Below are positions 1 to 5,241 of a stretch of DNA of 7,821 nt, piece after piece. The position numbers were made by a program, and so were the translations under genes. The stretch's first letter is position 1. The number at the start of each line of letters is the position of its first letter. The notes beneath the pieces were generated by a model. The model was not told the DNA's origin. It ran no database searches and saw only the letters and a program-made list of their open reading frames with translations. Origin of the DNA: a bacterium (GTDB lineage Bacteria > Chloroflexota > Dormibacteria > UBA8260 > Bog-877); the NCBI GenBank assembly GCA_021817025.1, contig JAKAWF010000150.1:1-7821 (forward strand), in the 5' to 3' direction.

Positions 1-1
1 C

Positions 2-382
2 GCCTCCAACACCGCCTTCCTCAACGCCTACCAGGCGGCATGGGGCACCCGCACCCCGCTGCCGGCCTCACCCGCCATGTATGACGGGGTGATCATGGCC
101 GCGCTGGCGATGACGGCGGCCAACTCCACCAACCCGGTGGTGTGGCGTCCCTACATCACCAAGATCTCCAATCCGCCCGGCACCGACTGCTACACCTATC
201 CCAGCTGCGTCAAGCTGCTGAAGGCGGGCAAGAAGATCAACTACCAGGGTGCCAGCGGGAACGAGGACTTCAACCAGTACCACAACGTCTTCACGCCCCT
301 GCAGGTGGTCCAGTTCAACACCAGTGGCGCGCTCCACACCGTCTATTCCGTCAGCACCAGTCAGATCAACTCCTACTACTGA
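2..382 (+). CDS. ABC transporter substrate-binding protein, branched-chain amino acid type (C-terminal part, 5' truncated by window)
   Basis: The first base of the window is the end of a codon; the frame starting at base 2 stays open to TGA at 380-382, giving the last ~126 residues. The visible part fits the C-terminal lobe of type I periplasmic binding proteins of the LivJ/LivK (Peripla_BP_6) family. It has a start like AYQAAWGTRTPLPASPAMYDG followed by a hydrophobic helix (VIMAALAMTAA), the pre-terminal segment LLKAGKKINYQGASG that is typical of these proteins, and then a closing beta region ending in INSYY. Such proteins are exported or lipid-anchored and hand a ligand to a LivHMGF-type permease; the ligand may be an amino acid, amide or aromatic/organic acid. 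The signal peptide and ligand-contact residues lie outside the window, so the ligand is not readable. Two cysteines (in DCYTYPSC) could form a disulfide. A strong hairpin follows the stop. Confidence 0.85.
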   Translation, partial: ASNTAFLNAYQAAWGTRTPLPASPAMYDGVIMAALAMTAANSTNPVVWRPYITKISNPPGTDCYTYPSCVKLLKAGKKINYQGASGNEDFNQYHNVFTPLQVVQFNTSGALHTVYSVSTSQINSYY

Positions 383-404
383 CCGACTGATTCACTCTAG
401 GTTT

Positions 405-446
405 CAAGGGGGCTGGGGCCACGTGAGTGGCCCCAGCCCAACCTTG
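405..446 (+). terminator. Strong hairpin downstream of the binding-protein gene
   Basis: A perfect 13-bp stem (410-422 GGGCTGGGGCCAC with 427-439) closes on a GTGA loop. It extends, after a 2-nt AA bulge on the 3' side, by a further 5 bp (CAAGG 405-409 with CCTTG 442-446). It starts 22 nt after the stop at 382. There is no T tract, which is common for terminators in high-GC actinobacteria. The most likely role is transcription termination or 3'-end protection of the transporter mRNA; it also separates that gene from the lyase operon. Confidence 0.75.
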
Positions 447-744
447 AGGGAGGGCCGGGTTGAACGAGATCCAGGGGGTGCCGCGATGGGCCGCAGGTCA
501 TCGCGGCCAGCTCGGGCTGGGCGTCGGGGGCGGGCGTCGCCGCGGGCCCCACGGCGCGGTCAATGATGGCTGAAGGGTCAGAGTTCGAAGCGTCCTTCGC
601 CGGCTTGGTGCCAGCGTCAGCTGGGCCCTGGGTTTGGTGGGCCCGCTGCCGGGCTCGGGGCCCGCTGCCACGCCCGGCGCGCGGCCGGTGGACTCGCAGG
701 TGAAGCCGTCGGGCCCCGCGACGGTGGCGCCGGGGAGTTCTGCA
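447..744. other. Stretch without a convincing gene, upstream of the lyase operon
   Basis: About 300 bp of very GC-rich sequence. Two short frames begin at ATG 486 (Arg-rich, 26 codons) and ATG 563 (about 46 codons), but neither has a ribosome-binding site or recognisable content. The frame of the downstream HMG-CoA-lyase-like gene is open from TTG 634. The residues this would add are a Pro/Gly/Ala-rich run before the conserved domain and are probably not translated. I see no clear -35/-10 pair, although the operon promoter is expected here. Confidence 0.5.
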
Positions 745-1749
745 GTGCGGATCTCAGACGTCTTCCTGCGCGACGGCCTGCAGGCCTTGGGCCGCGGGCC
801 GGCGGCGGGCCGCTTCCCGACCAGCGTGAAGCTGGACATCCTCACGGCGCTGGAAGCGGCCGGGGTCCCCGAGATCGAACTCACGGGGTTCGTTCATCCG
901 AAGGTGATCCCAATCCTCGGCGATGCCGACGAAGTGGCCCGCCTGGCCATGGCGGCTCCGAGAAGAGCGCTCATCCGGGCGCTGGTCCCAAACTACCAGG
1001 GCGCGGCCAGGGCACTCAGCGTCGGGATCCCCAAGCTCTCCGCGCTGGTGGCGGCCAGTCCCACCTACCAGCGGCTGAATTCAAACATGTCCGTGGAGGA
1101 GGGACTCGAGAACATCGAACGGATTGCTCGGGTCGCCGAGAAGGCGGGCGCGCAGGTGGCGGCCAGCGTAGCCATCAGCTTCATCTGCCCGTACGAGGGC
1201 ATCATTCCCGAGGCCCGCCTGCTGGCGCTGGTCGGGCGGCTGGCCCAGTCGGGCATCAGCGAGGTCTGGTTGGCCGACAGCGTCGGTCTGGCCTGGCCGG
1301 GCCTGGTGCGCGATCGGGTCCTGGCGCTGCGCGCGAGTGAGCCAGCTCTCACCATCGGCCTGCACCTGCACAGCCTGGCGGGCCTGGCGTTGGCCAACGC
1401 CTTCGGCGGTCTGGAGGCCGGCGTGCGGCGCTTCGACGGCGCGGTCGGCGGAGTTGGCGCTGGCATAGCCATGCCGGTGGAGTCGCTGGAGCTGGGCAAC
1501 GTCGCCACCGAGGATCTGAACTACGCCTTCATCCAGACCGGGTTGGAGACCGGGATCGATCAGGAGGCGGTGGCGGCGCTGGGGGCCCGGGTGCGCGGCC
1601 TGGCTGGCGGAGGCAGCAGCCATGCGGCCAGGTTCGGGAGCTTGGCACGCTTTCTGGAGCAGAGTCGGTCGGCCCTGCCAGCCCTGGAGGCCCACCGACC
1701 GGGCCAGGGGGGCGGCGGGCCCACGGCGCCAGCTGTCGGTGGTCGGTGA
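745..1749 (+). CDS. HMG-CoA lyase-like DRE-TIM protein lacking the catalytic cysteine
   Basis: A ~334-residue protein resembling 3-hydroxy-3-methylglutaryl-CoA lyase, a metal-dependent (beta/alpha)8 enzyme that cleaves HMG-CoA to acetyl-CoA and acetoacetate. Family marks visible from a GTG start at 745: RDGLQ at residues 9-13, the strand motif IELTGFVHPK with Glu45, the metal-binding HxH (His207, His209) in HLHSLAGLALAN, and GNVATED near 251-257. Two marks are missing. The usual GLGGCP loop reads GVGAGIAMP, so Gly240 replaces the catalytic Cys, and about three residues are inserted before GNVATED. Ser210 follows HxH where Asp is usual. The start at 745 is chosen because GGGGAG (732-737) lies 7 nt upstream and the conserved domain begins there; TTG 634, GTG 688 and GTG 700 are alternatives. 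It is the first gene of the operon, and its end overlaps the CoA-transferase start by 11 nt. The family is clear. True HMG-CoA lyase activity is doubtful. Confidence 0.85.
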   Translation: MRISDVFLRDGLQALGRGPAAGRFPTSVKLDILTALEAAGVPEIELTGFVHPKVIPILGDADEVARLAMAAPRRALIRALVPNYQGAARALSVGIPKLSALVAASPTYQRLNSNMSVEEGLENIERIARVAEKAGAQVAASVAISFICPYEGIIPEARLLALVGRLAQSGISEVWLADSVGLAWPGLVRDRVLALRASEPALTIGLHLHSLAGLALANAFGGLEAGVRRFDGAVGGVGAGIAMPVESLELGNVATEDLNYAFIQTGLETGIDQEAVAALGARVRGLAGGGSSHAARFGSLARFLEQSRSALPALEAHRPGQGGGGPTAPAVGGR

Positions 1750-2950
1750 CTTGACCAACCCCCAGCAGCAGCCGTTGGCTGGGATCCGGGTGCTGGATCT
1801 TGCCACCATGATTGCGGCGCCCGCGGCGGCCGGGTATCTGGCGGAGTTCGGCGCCGATGTGATCAAGGTGGAGAAACCCGGCGAGGGGGACCCCCAGCGG
1901 AAGTGGGGCACCAGCAAGGGCGGGGTCGCGCTGTACTGGAAGTCGCTCAGTCGCAACAAGCGTTCCTTGACTCTGGACCTGCGCGTGCCCGAGGGCGCTG
2001 AGATCCTCAAGCGCTTGGTGGAGAAGGCGGATGTGGTGATCTCCAACTTCCGCCCCGGAACCCTGGAGAGATGGGCGCTCGGCTACGACACCCTGGCCCG
2101 CATCAATCCCGGCCTGGTGCTGCTCGAGGTCTCGGGGTTCGGCCGTGAGGGGTCGCTGGCGCGACGACCCGGTTTCGGCACTCTCGCCGAGGCTCGTTCC
2201 GGCTTCGCCCACCTCAACGGCCAGCCCGACGGCCCGCCAACTCTGCCCAACATGGGCCTGGCCGACCAATTCTCCGGAGTCATGGGGGCCTTCGCGGTGA
2301 TGCTGGCGCTCTACCACCGGGATCGGACCGACGGGCGGGGTCAGCGAGTGGACCTGTCACTGTGCGATCCGATCCTGCGCTTGATCGAGCCTTCGCTGCT
2401 CGACTGGGACCAGTTGGGGATATCCGGTCTGCGCACGGGGAGCCGGAGCGTCCACGTCGCTCCCCGCAATGTCTACCGGTGTGGGGACGGCCGTTGGGTG
2501 GCCCTGTCCGCGAGCACACCCGCGATCGTACGCAGGGTGTTCGTGGCCATCGGCCGACCCGAGCTTGCCGACGATCCCCGCTTCTCCGACAACGCCGCGC
2601 GCCTGGAGAATGTGGACGAACTCGATCGCCTGATCGGGGACTGGATCGGGACTCGTCCCGCCACCGAGGTGATCGACATCATGGAGAGGGCCGAGGCGGC
2701 GGTGGGGCCGGTCCATGACATTCCCGATGTTCTCGCCGACGAGAGCCTGGAGGACAGGGCGGCGCTCGTCACGGTGCCCGACCCCGATCTGGGAGCCATG
2801 CGCCTGGTCAACGTGGTGCCACGGCTCAGTCGGACCCCGGGCCAAGTCGTGAGCACCGGGCCCAGGCTGGGTGAGCACACGCGAGAACTGCTTGCGGAAC
2901 TGGGCTTGCTCACCAGCCTTGACGGGCTGACGGAGAGGGGGGTGATTTGA
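1739..2950 (+). CDS. CaiB/BaiF family (class III) CoA-transferase
   Basis: About 403 residues, the usual family length. These enzymes move CoA between a donor thioester and a carboxylic acid through an aspartyl-CoA anhydride/thioester route, as interlocked dimers in the cytoplasm. Visible marks: N-terminal PLAGIRVLDLATMIAAPAA (12-30), FGADVIKVEKPGEGDP (37-52), LSRNKRSLTLDLR (70-82), the hinge NFRPGTLERWALGYD (103-117), SGFGREGSLARRPGF (132-146), and MGLADQFSG containing Asp176. Asp176 lies 30 residues after Phe146, the spacing seen in formyl-CoA transferase between Tyr139 and catalytic Asp169, so the active site looks intact. The chosen start is GTG 1739, overlapping the upstream gene by 11 nt. 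TTG 1751, with GGTGG 8 nt upstream, is also plausible. The frame is open further upstream to 1622, but that segment is antisense-like and not conserved. The acid substrate is unknown. Neighbouring lyases on both sides suggest the CoA ester made here is then cleaved. Confidence 0.92.
   Translation: MVGDLTNPQQQPLAGIRVLDLATMIAAPAAAGYLAEFGADVIKVEKPGEGDPQRKWGTSKGGVALYWKSLSRNKRSLTLDLRVPEGAEILKRLVEKADVVISNFRPGTLERWALGYDTLARINPGLVLLEVSGFGREGSLARRPGFGTLAEARSGFAHLNGQPDGPPTLPNMGLADQFSGVMGAFAVMLALYHRDRTDGRGQRVDLSLCDPILRLIEPSLLDWDQLGISGLRTGSRSVHVAPRNVYRCGDGRWVALSASTPAIVRRVFVAIGRPELADDPRFSDNAARLENVDELDRLIGDWIGTRPATEVIDIMERAEAAVGPVHDIPDVLADESLEDRAALVTVPDPDLGAMRLVNVVPRLSRTPGQVVSTGPRLGEHTRELLAELGLLTSLDGLTERGVI
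2932..2949 (+). promoter_or_regulatory. Ribosome-binding site and TTGA start/stop overlap deciding the CitE-like start
   Basis: A purine-rich GGAGAGGGGGG (2932-2942) lies just upstream of TTG 2947. The TTG overlaps the CoA-transferase stop TGA (2948-2950) in a 4-nt TTGA junction. This supports TTG as the real start and indicates translational coupling of the two genes. Confidence 0.7.
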
Positions 2951-3885
2951 GTACCACCACCGTTGGCCGGTCGGACGCCGGCGGGGGCAGCGGGCGTCGC
3001 CCCCTGCTGCGCAGCCTTCTCTTTGCCCCGGCCAGCCATGAACGCCGGGCATCCAAGGCCCTGATCTCCCGGGCTGACGCGGCGATTCTCGACCTCGAGG
3101 ACTCGGTCGCGACGGACTCCAAAGCAGCCGCCCGAGTGGCGGTGGAGAATCTCTTGCTGGGTCGCGCCGCACCGCGGCCGCTGGCTTTCGTCCGGATCAA
3201 CGGGATGACGACCCTCCACGCCTACCCCGACCTGTTGGCGGTGGTGGGGCCCGGGCTGGACGCCATCGTGGTACCGAAGGTGGAGTCGGCCCAGCAGGTG
3301 GCCTCGCTCGGGTGGCTGCTGGACCAACTGGAGCGGGAGCGAGGCGTCACGCCGGGGTCGGTGGCGATCATCCCGATCGTGGAGACCGCACGCGGAGTCG
3401 CTGCCGCGACCGAGATCGCCGCGGCCTCTCCCCGGGTGTGGACGCTCAACTTCGGCATTGGGGACTTCGCCCTCGACACCGGCATGCGGCCCTGCGCCGG
3501 CCATCCCGGGGTGGCCGTGGCCCGGACCATGGTCGTCCTCGCCTGCCGACTCGCCGGGGTCGATGCTCCCATCGATACTGCTCACCTGGACCTCGGCGAT
3601 GGCGAGGGTCTGGCGGCCGAGGCGGCCGAGGCACGCCGGCTCGGCTTCCAGGGCAAAGCCTGTATTCACCCGGACCAGATTGCCGTGGTGCGGAGAGCCT
3701 TCTCCCCGACCCCCGAGGAGGTGGCTCGAGCCAGGGTCATGGTCGAAGCGTTCGACCGGGCTGTCGGGCTGGGCAACGCGTCGATTCGAATTGGCGCCAA
3801 CTTCGTCGACTACCCGGTGGCGGAGCGCGCCCGGCGCCTGCTCGAGCTGGCGGCCGGAGGTGAACGCGAGGGCAGCCGCCCTTGA
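2947..3885 (+). CDS. CitE-like lyase (HpcH/HpaI aldolase / citrate lyase beta family)
   Basis: A 312-residue Mg-dependent TIM-barrel lyase of the CitE / malyl-CoA lyase / citramalyl-CoA lyase group, which cleaves (or condenses) beta-hydroxyacyl-CoA esters. Motifs in order: RSLLFAPASH (22-31), DAAILDLEDSV (44-54), FVRING with Arg83, DAIVVPKVES (105-114), IPIVETARG with Glu146, FGIGDFALDTG with Asp173 and Asp177, and the closing RRLGFQGKACIHPDQI segment. Glu146 and Asp173 are the expected Mg ligands: their 27-residue spacing fits malyl-CoA-lyase-type enzymes. The first ~18 residues are a Gly/Ser/Arg-rich lead-in. At 312 residues it matches CitE-like and citramalyl/malyl-CoA lyases, not the shorter HpaI aldolases. 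It is coupled to the CoA-transferase by the TTGA overlap. A natural reading is that the transferase forms an acyl-CoA and this enzyme splits it, as in itaconate or mesaconate/malyl-CoA pathways. No hydratase gene is visible here, so the substrate stays open. Confidence 0.9.
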   Translation: MSTTTVGRSDAGGGSGRRPLLRSLLFAPASHERRASKALISRADAAILDLEDSVATDSKAAARVAVENLLLGRAAPRPLAFVRINGMTTLHAYPDLLAVVGPGLDAIVVPKVESAQQVASLGWLLDQLERERGVTPGSVAIIPIVETARGVAAATEIAAASPRVWTLNFGIGDFALDTGMRPCAGHPGVAVARTMVVLACRLAGVDAPIDTAHLDLGDGEGLAAEAAEARRLGFQGKACIHPDQIAVVRRAFSPTPEEVARARVMVEAFDRAVGLGNASIRIGANFVDYPVAERARRLLELAAGGEREGSRP

Positions 3886-3931
3886 GCGACCAGCGTCCAT
3901 GGGCCACCTTCCAGATGCTCAGCCCGGGGTC

Positions 3932-3954
3932 GGGTGGCTCGGCCCCAGCCACTC
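3932..3954 (+). terminator. Possible hairpin terminator after the lyase operon
   Basis: GTGGCT (3934-3939) pairs with AGCCAC (3947-3952) around a 7-nt loop, extended by a G-T wobble and a G-C pair to about 8 bp. It lies 47 nt after the CitE-like stop. There is no T tract and the stem is modest, so this is only a candidate for the operon end. Confidence 0.3.
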
Positions 3955-4144
3955 CTCCAAGCGCCGGCCCTGTTCGCCCTTCGCCTGCTGGTCACAGCCC
4001 GCAGCGTGCTCATTGGCCCCCGGGTGGTGCCGCGACAGCTCCCCCAGCCCGCTCGTGTGAAATTCCCCAGGCACGGCGGGGGTGGGAGCCGGCTGGCGCC
4101 TGAAAGCGCGAAATTCGAGACGCGGTACCAGCAGCTGGCTGATT

Positions 4145-4160
4145 GCCGGCGAGAGCCGGC
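4145..4160. repeat. Inverted repeat GCCGGC-GAGA-GCCGGC
   Basis: Two copies of the self-complementary hexamer GCCGGC are separated by GAGA, so the RNA could fold into a 6-bp GC stem with a GNRA-class tetraloop. Flanking GAT...ATC adds weak extension past a mismatch. The role is unknown; it lies in the gene-poor stretch. Confidence 0.4.
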
Positions 4161-4223
4161 CGATCCGGGTCGGTCCTGCCCGTCCTGGGCTGTGGTGGCC
4201 GGGCAGGCCTTCTCTCGCCAGAT

Positions 4224-4235
4224 CGGCGTACGCCG
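4224..4235. repeat. 12-bp perfect palindrome CGGCGTACGCCG
   Basis: A perfect dyad with no spacer. Length and symmetry would suit a small dimeric regulator or recombinase site, but no adjacent gene uses it obviously, and such palindromes can occur by chance in GC-rich DNA. Confidence 0.3.
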
Positions 4236-4537
4236 TTCCGCCTCGGGCACGATCCGATGGCATCCCGGAAGGCGCGTCGGCGCCCTGACCACCGCGGCCA
4301 TGGAGCGCGATTGATGGACCTGGGAACGGGTCAGCGAGGCACATCCGGGTGTGCGGGGACCACGACGGCGCAGGGATGCTGCTCGTGAGCGCCAGTGTTC
4401 AGCCGGATCGTTGGCCAGGGCGCCACCGGGGTGGGGGCTGGTGATGGAGCGCGAGGTCCGCGTCCACTCGGGCGTCGAGCGGCTGGCACCCGAGGACCAG
4501 CGCGCCTAGGAAGCTTGCCGAGGTGGCCACGGGCCCC

Positions 4538-4569
4538 GTCGCCGTCGACGATGTCGCCGTCGAGACGAT
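4538..4569. repeat. Imperfect two-copy tandem repeat
   Basis: GTCGCCGTCGACGAT (4538-4552) is followed directly by GTCGCCGTCGAGACGAT (4553-4569), the same unit with two inserted bases. It is probably a small slippage or duplication product in non-coding or decayed sequence. Confidence 0.4.
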
Positions 4570-4866
4570 CGTGGACCGGGTCACCGACGACACCGCGGTG
4601 GCGCTCGCCGCGCGCGCGCGCCATCCCACCTGCGGATGCCGAGGTGATCCACGGCGGCTCGGCGGCGGCACTCCTGCGAACCTGGGGGCGCGGCCGCTTC
4701 TGAACCTCTGCGGCGGACTTCAGATGCGGGTCGGCAGCGGTCTGGCGATCCGCCCGGTGCTGGTGAGGCTGGCCGCTAACAGCTGCATCGTCTACGCCGT
4801 CAAGGTCGCGAGGACGACGTTCCCGCCGCTCTGGACTTGCGACATGACCGACGTGGAGGCGGAGAG

Positions 4867-5175
4867 TTGCTGACGGAGATGGCGCGAGTCGCAGCCGCCC
4901 CGACGGTGGCATGGCGGGGAGACCTGAGGTGGCAGTCTGAGCCGGGCGGCAGGCGGGCGGAGCGTGGTGGATTGCCCAAGTACCAGGGGGAGGCGCTGGG
5001 GGCTCTCGTGGTGCATCCGACTCGTGAGGCCGAGGGTTGGAGTGTGGCCGAGCCGGAGGGTCTCGCGCCCGGTCTGCGCTGGGAGAACGACAACGGGCTT
5101 GGGGAGGTGCTTGCCGGGGAGGACCGGGAGCGGACGGCGAATGCGGCGGTCGGGGCTGTGGCGGGGAGTCTGTAG
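4867..5175 (+). CDS. Small uncertain ORF upstream of the helicase
   Basis: About 102 codons from TTG 4867, which has GGAGG (4855-4859) 7 nt upstream, to TAG 5173-5175. TTG 4837 and ATG 4879 are alternative starts. I do not recognise the product. The second half (after GGLPKYQGEALGALVV) is acidic and fairly protein-like, with Trp in WSVAEPEG and LRWENDNG and mostly G/C third positions. The first half is Arg/Gly-rich and less convincing. There is no signal peptide or membrane segment. The frame is the same as that of the following helicase and stays open after the TAG through to the helicase ATG. This could therefore be the remnant of a longer 5' region, a small real gene co-transcribed with the helicase, or chance. 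A direct repeat and a hairpin flank its end. Confidence 0.3.
   Translation: MLTEMARVAAAPTVAWRGDLRWQSEPGGRRAERGGLPKYQGEALGALVVHPTREAEGWSVAEPEGLAPGLRWENDNGLGEVLAGEDRERTANAAVGAVAGSL
4923..4938. repeat. Direct repeat copy 1 (cTGAGGTGGCAGTCT)
   Basis: TGAGGTGGCAGTCT here recurs as TGAGGCGGCAGTCT at 5184-5197, about 259 bp downstream, with one substitution over ~15 bases. The pair brackets the main part of the small uncertain ORF. Confidence 0.45.
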
Positions 5176-5181
5176 GGCGGG

Positions 5182-5197
5182 TCTGAGGCGGCAGTCT
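5182..5197. repeat. Direct repeat copy 2 (TCTGAGGCGGCAGTCT)
   Basis: Second copy of the repeat at 4923-4938, located between the TAG of the small ORF and the helicase start, directly abutting the hairpin at 5197-5221. Confidence 0.45.
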
Positions 5198-5221
5198 CCC
5201 CAGCGGAAGCGGGGCTGGGGA
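5197..5221 (+). terminator. Hairpin between the small ORF and the helicase gene
   Basis: TCCCCAGC (5197-5204) pairs perfectly with GCTGGGGA (5214-5221) around a 9-nt loop. It begins 22 nt after the TAG and ends 7 nt before the helicase Shine-Dalgarno. It may be a terminator for the upstream transcript or a leader structure that modulates helicase expression. No T tract follows. Confidence 0.45.
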
Positions 5222-5228
5222 TAGCGTC

Positions 5229-5235
5229 AGGAGGG
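5229..5235 (+). promoter_or_regulatory. Strong Shine-Dalgarno of the helicase gene
   Basis: AGGAGGG at 5229-5235 is a near-perfect anti-SD match, 6-7 nt before ATG 5242. It fixes the helicase start even though the frame is open upstream to the TAG at 5173. Confidence 0.85.
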
Positions 5236-5241
5236 CAAGCT

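Larger units (their letters stand above)
3886..4866. other. ~1 kb gene-poor stretch between the metabolic operon and the accessory genes
   Basis: No frame on either strand shows a recognisable family, a good ribosome-binding site with consistent codon use, or continuity beyond about 190 codons. Visible small structures are: GCCGGC-GAGA-GCCGGC (4145-4160), a perfect 6-bp stem with a GNRA-type loop; a 12-bp palindrome CGGCGTACGCCG (4224-4235); an imperfect tandem repeat GTCGCCGTCGACGAT / GTCGCCGTCGAGACGAT (4538-4569); and a (CG)6 run (4609-4620). The stretch may be decayed coding DNA or an old insertion boundary. Confidence 0.5.

Noticed and set aside
486..566. Short Arg-rich ORF after the transporter gene
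   Set aside because: Only 26 codons, no ribosome-binding site, low-complexity Arg/Ala/Gly content.
1622..1738. N-terminal extension of the CoA-transferase from ATG 1622
   Set aside because: It would overlap the upstream lyase gene by ~128 nt; the extra 39 residues are Arg/Pro/Trp-rich and precede the normal family N-terminus.
1081..2317. Two overlapping minus-strand frames across the HMGL-like / CoA-transferase junction
   Set aside because: Antisense to conserved coding sequence with low-complexity translations.
2473..3900. Long open frame on the minus strand (475 codons) opposite the CoA-transferase and CitE-like genes
   Set aside because: It is antisense to two clearly recognisable genes and its translation is His/Arg/Gly-rich with no family features; such shadows are common in GC-rich coding DNA.
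4105..4140. TGGTACCGCG on the minus strand, resembling the T-box antiterminator core
   Set aside because: Upstream stem I features and a downstream minus-strand aminoacyl-tRNA synthetase or amino-acid gene are absent; only the core decamer matches.
4100..4140. AATTCGAGAC as a possible tRNA T-loop
   Set aside because: No flanking acceptor, D-arm or anticodon stem could be assembled around it.
4331..4912. Minus-strand 193-codon frame ending in a segment (HPCAVVVPAH) that recalls the end of universal stress proteins
   Set aside because: No nucleotide-binding glycine motif or N-terminal VGVDGS-like strand is found in any nearby frame; the resemblance is limited to about ten residues and is probably chance.
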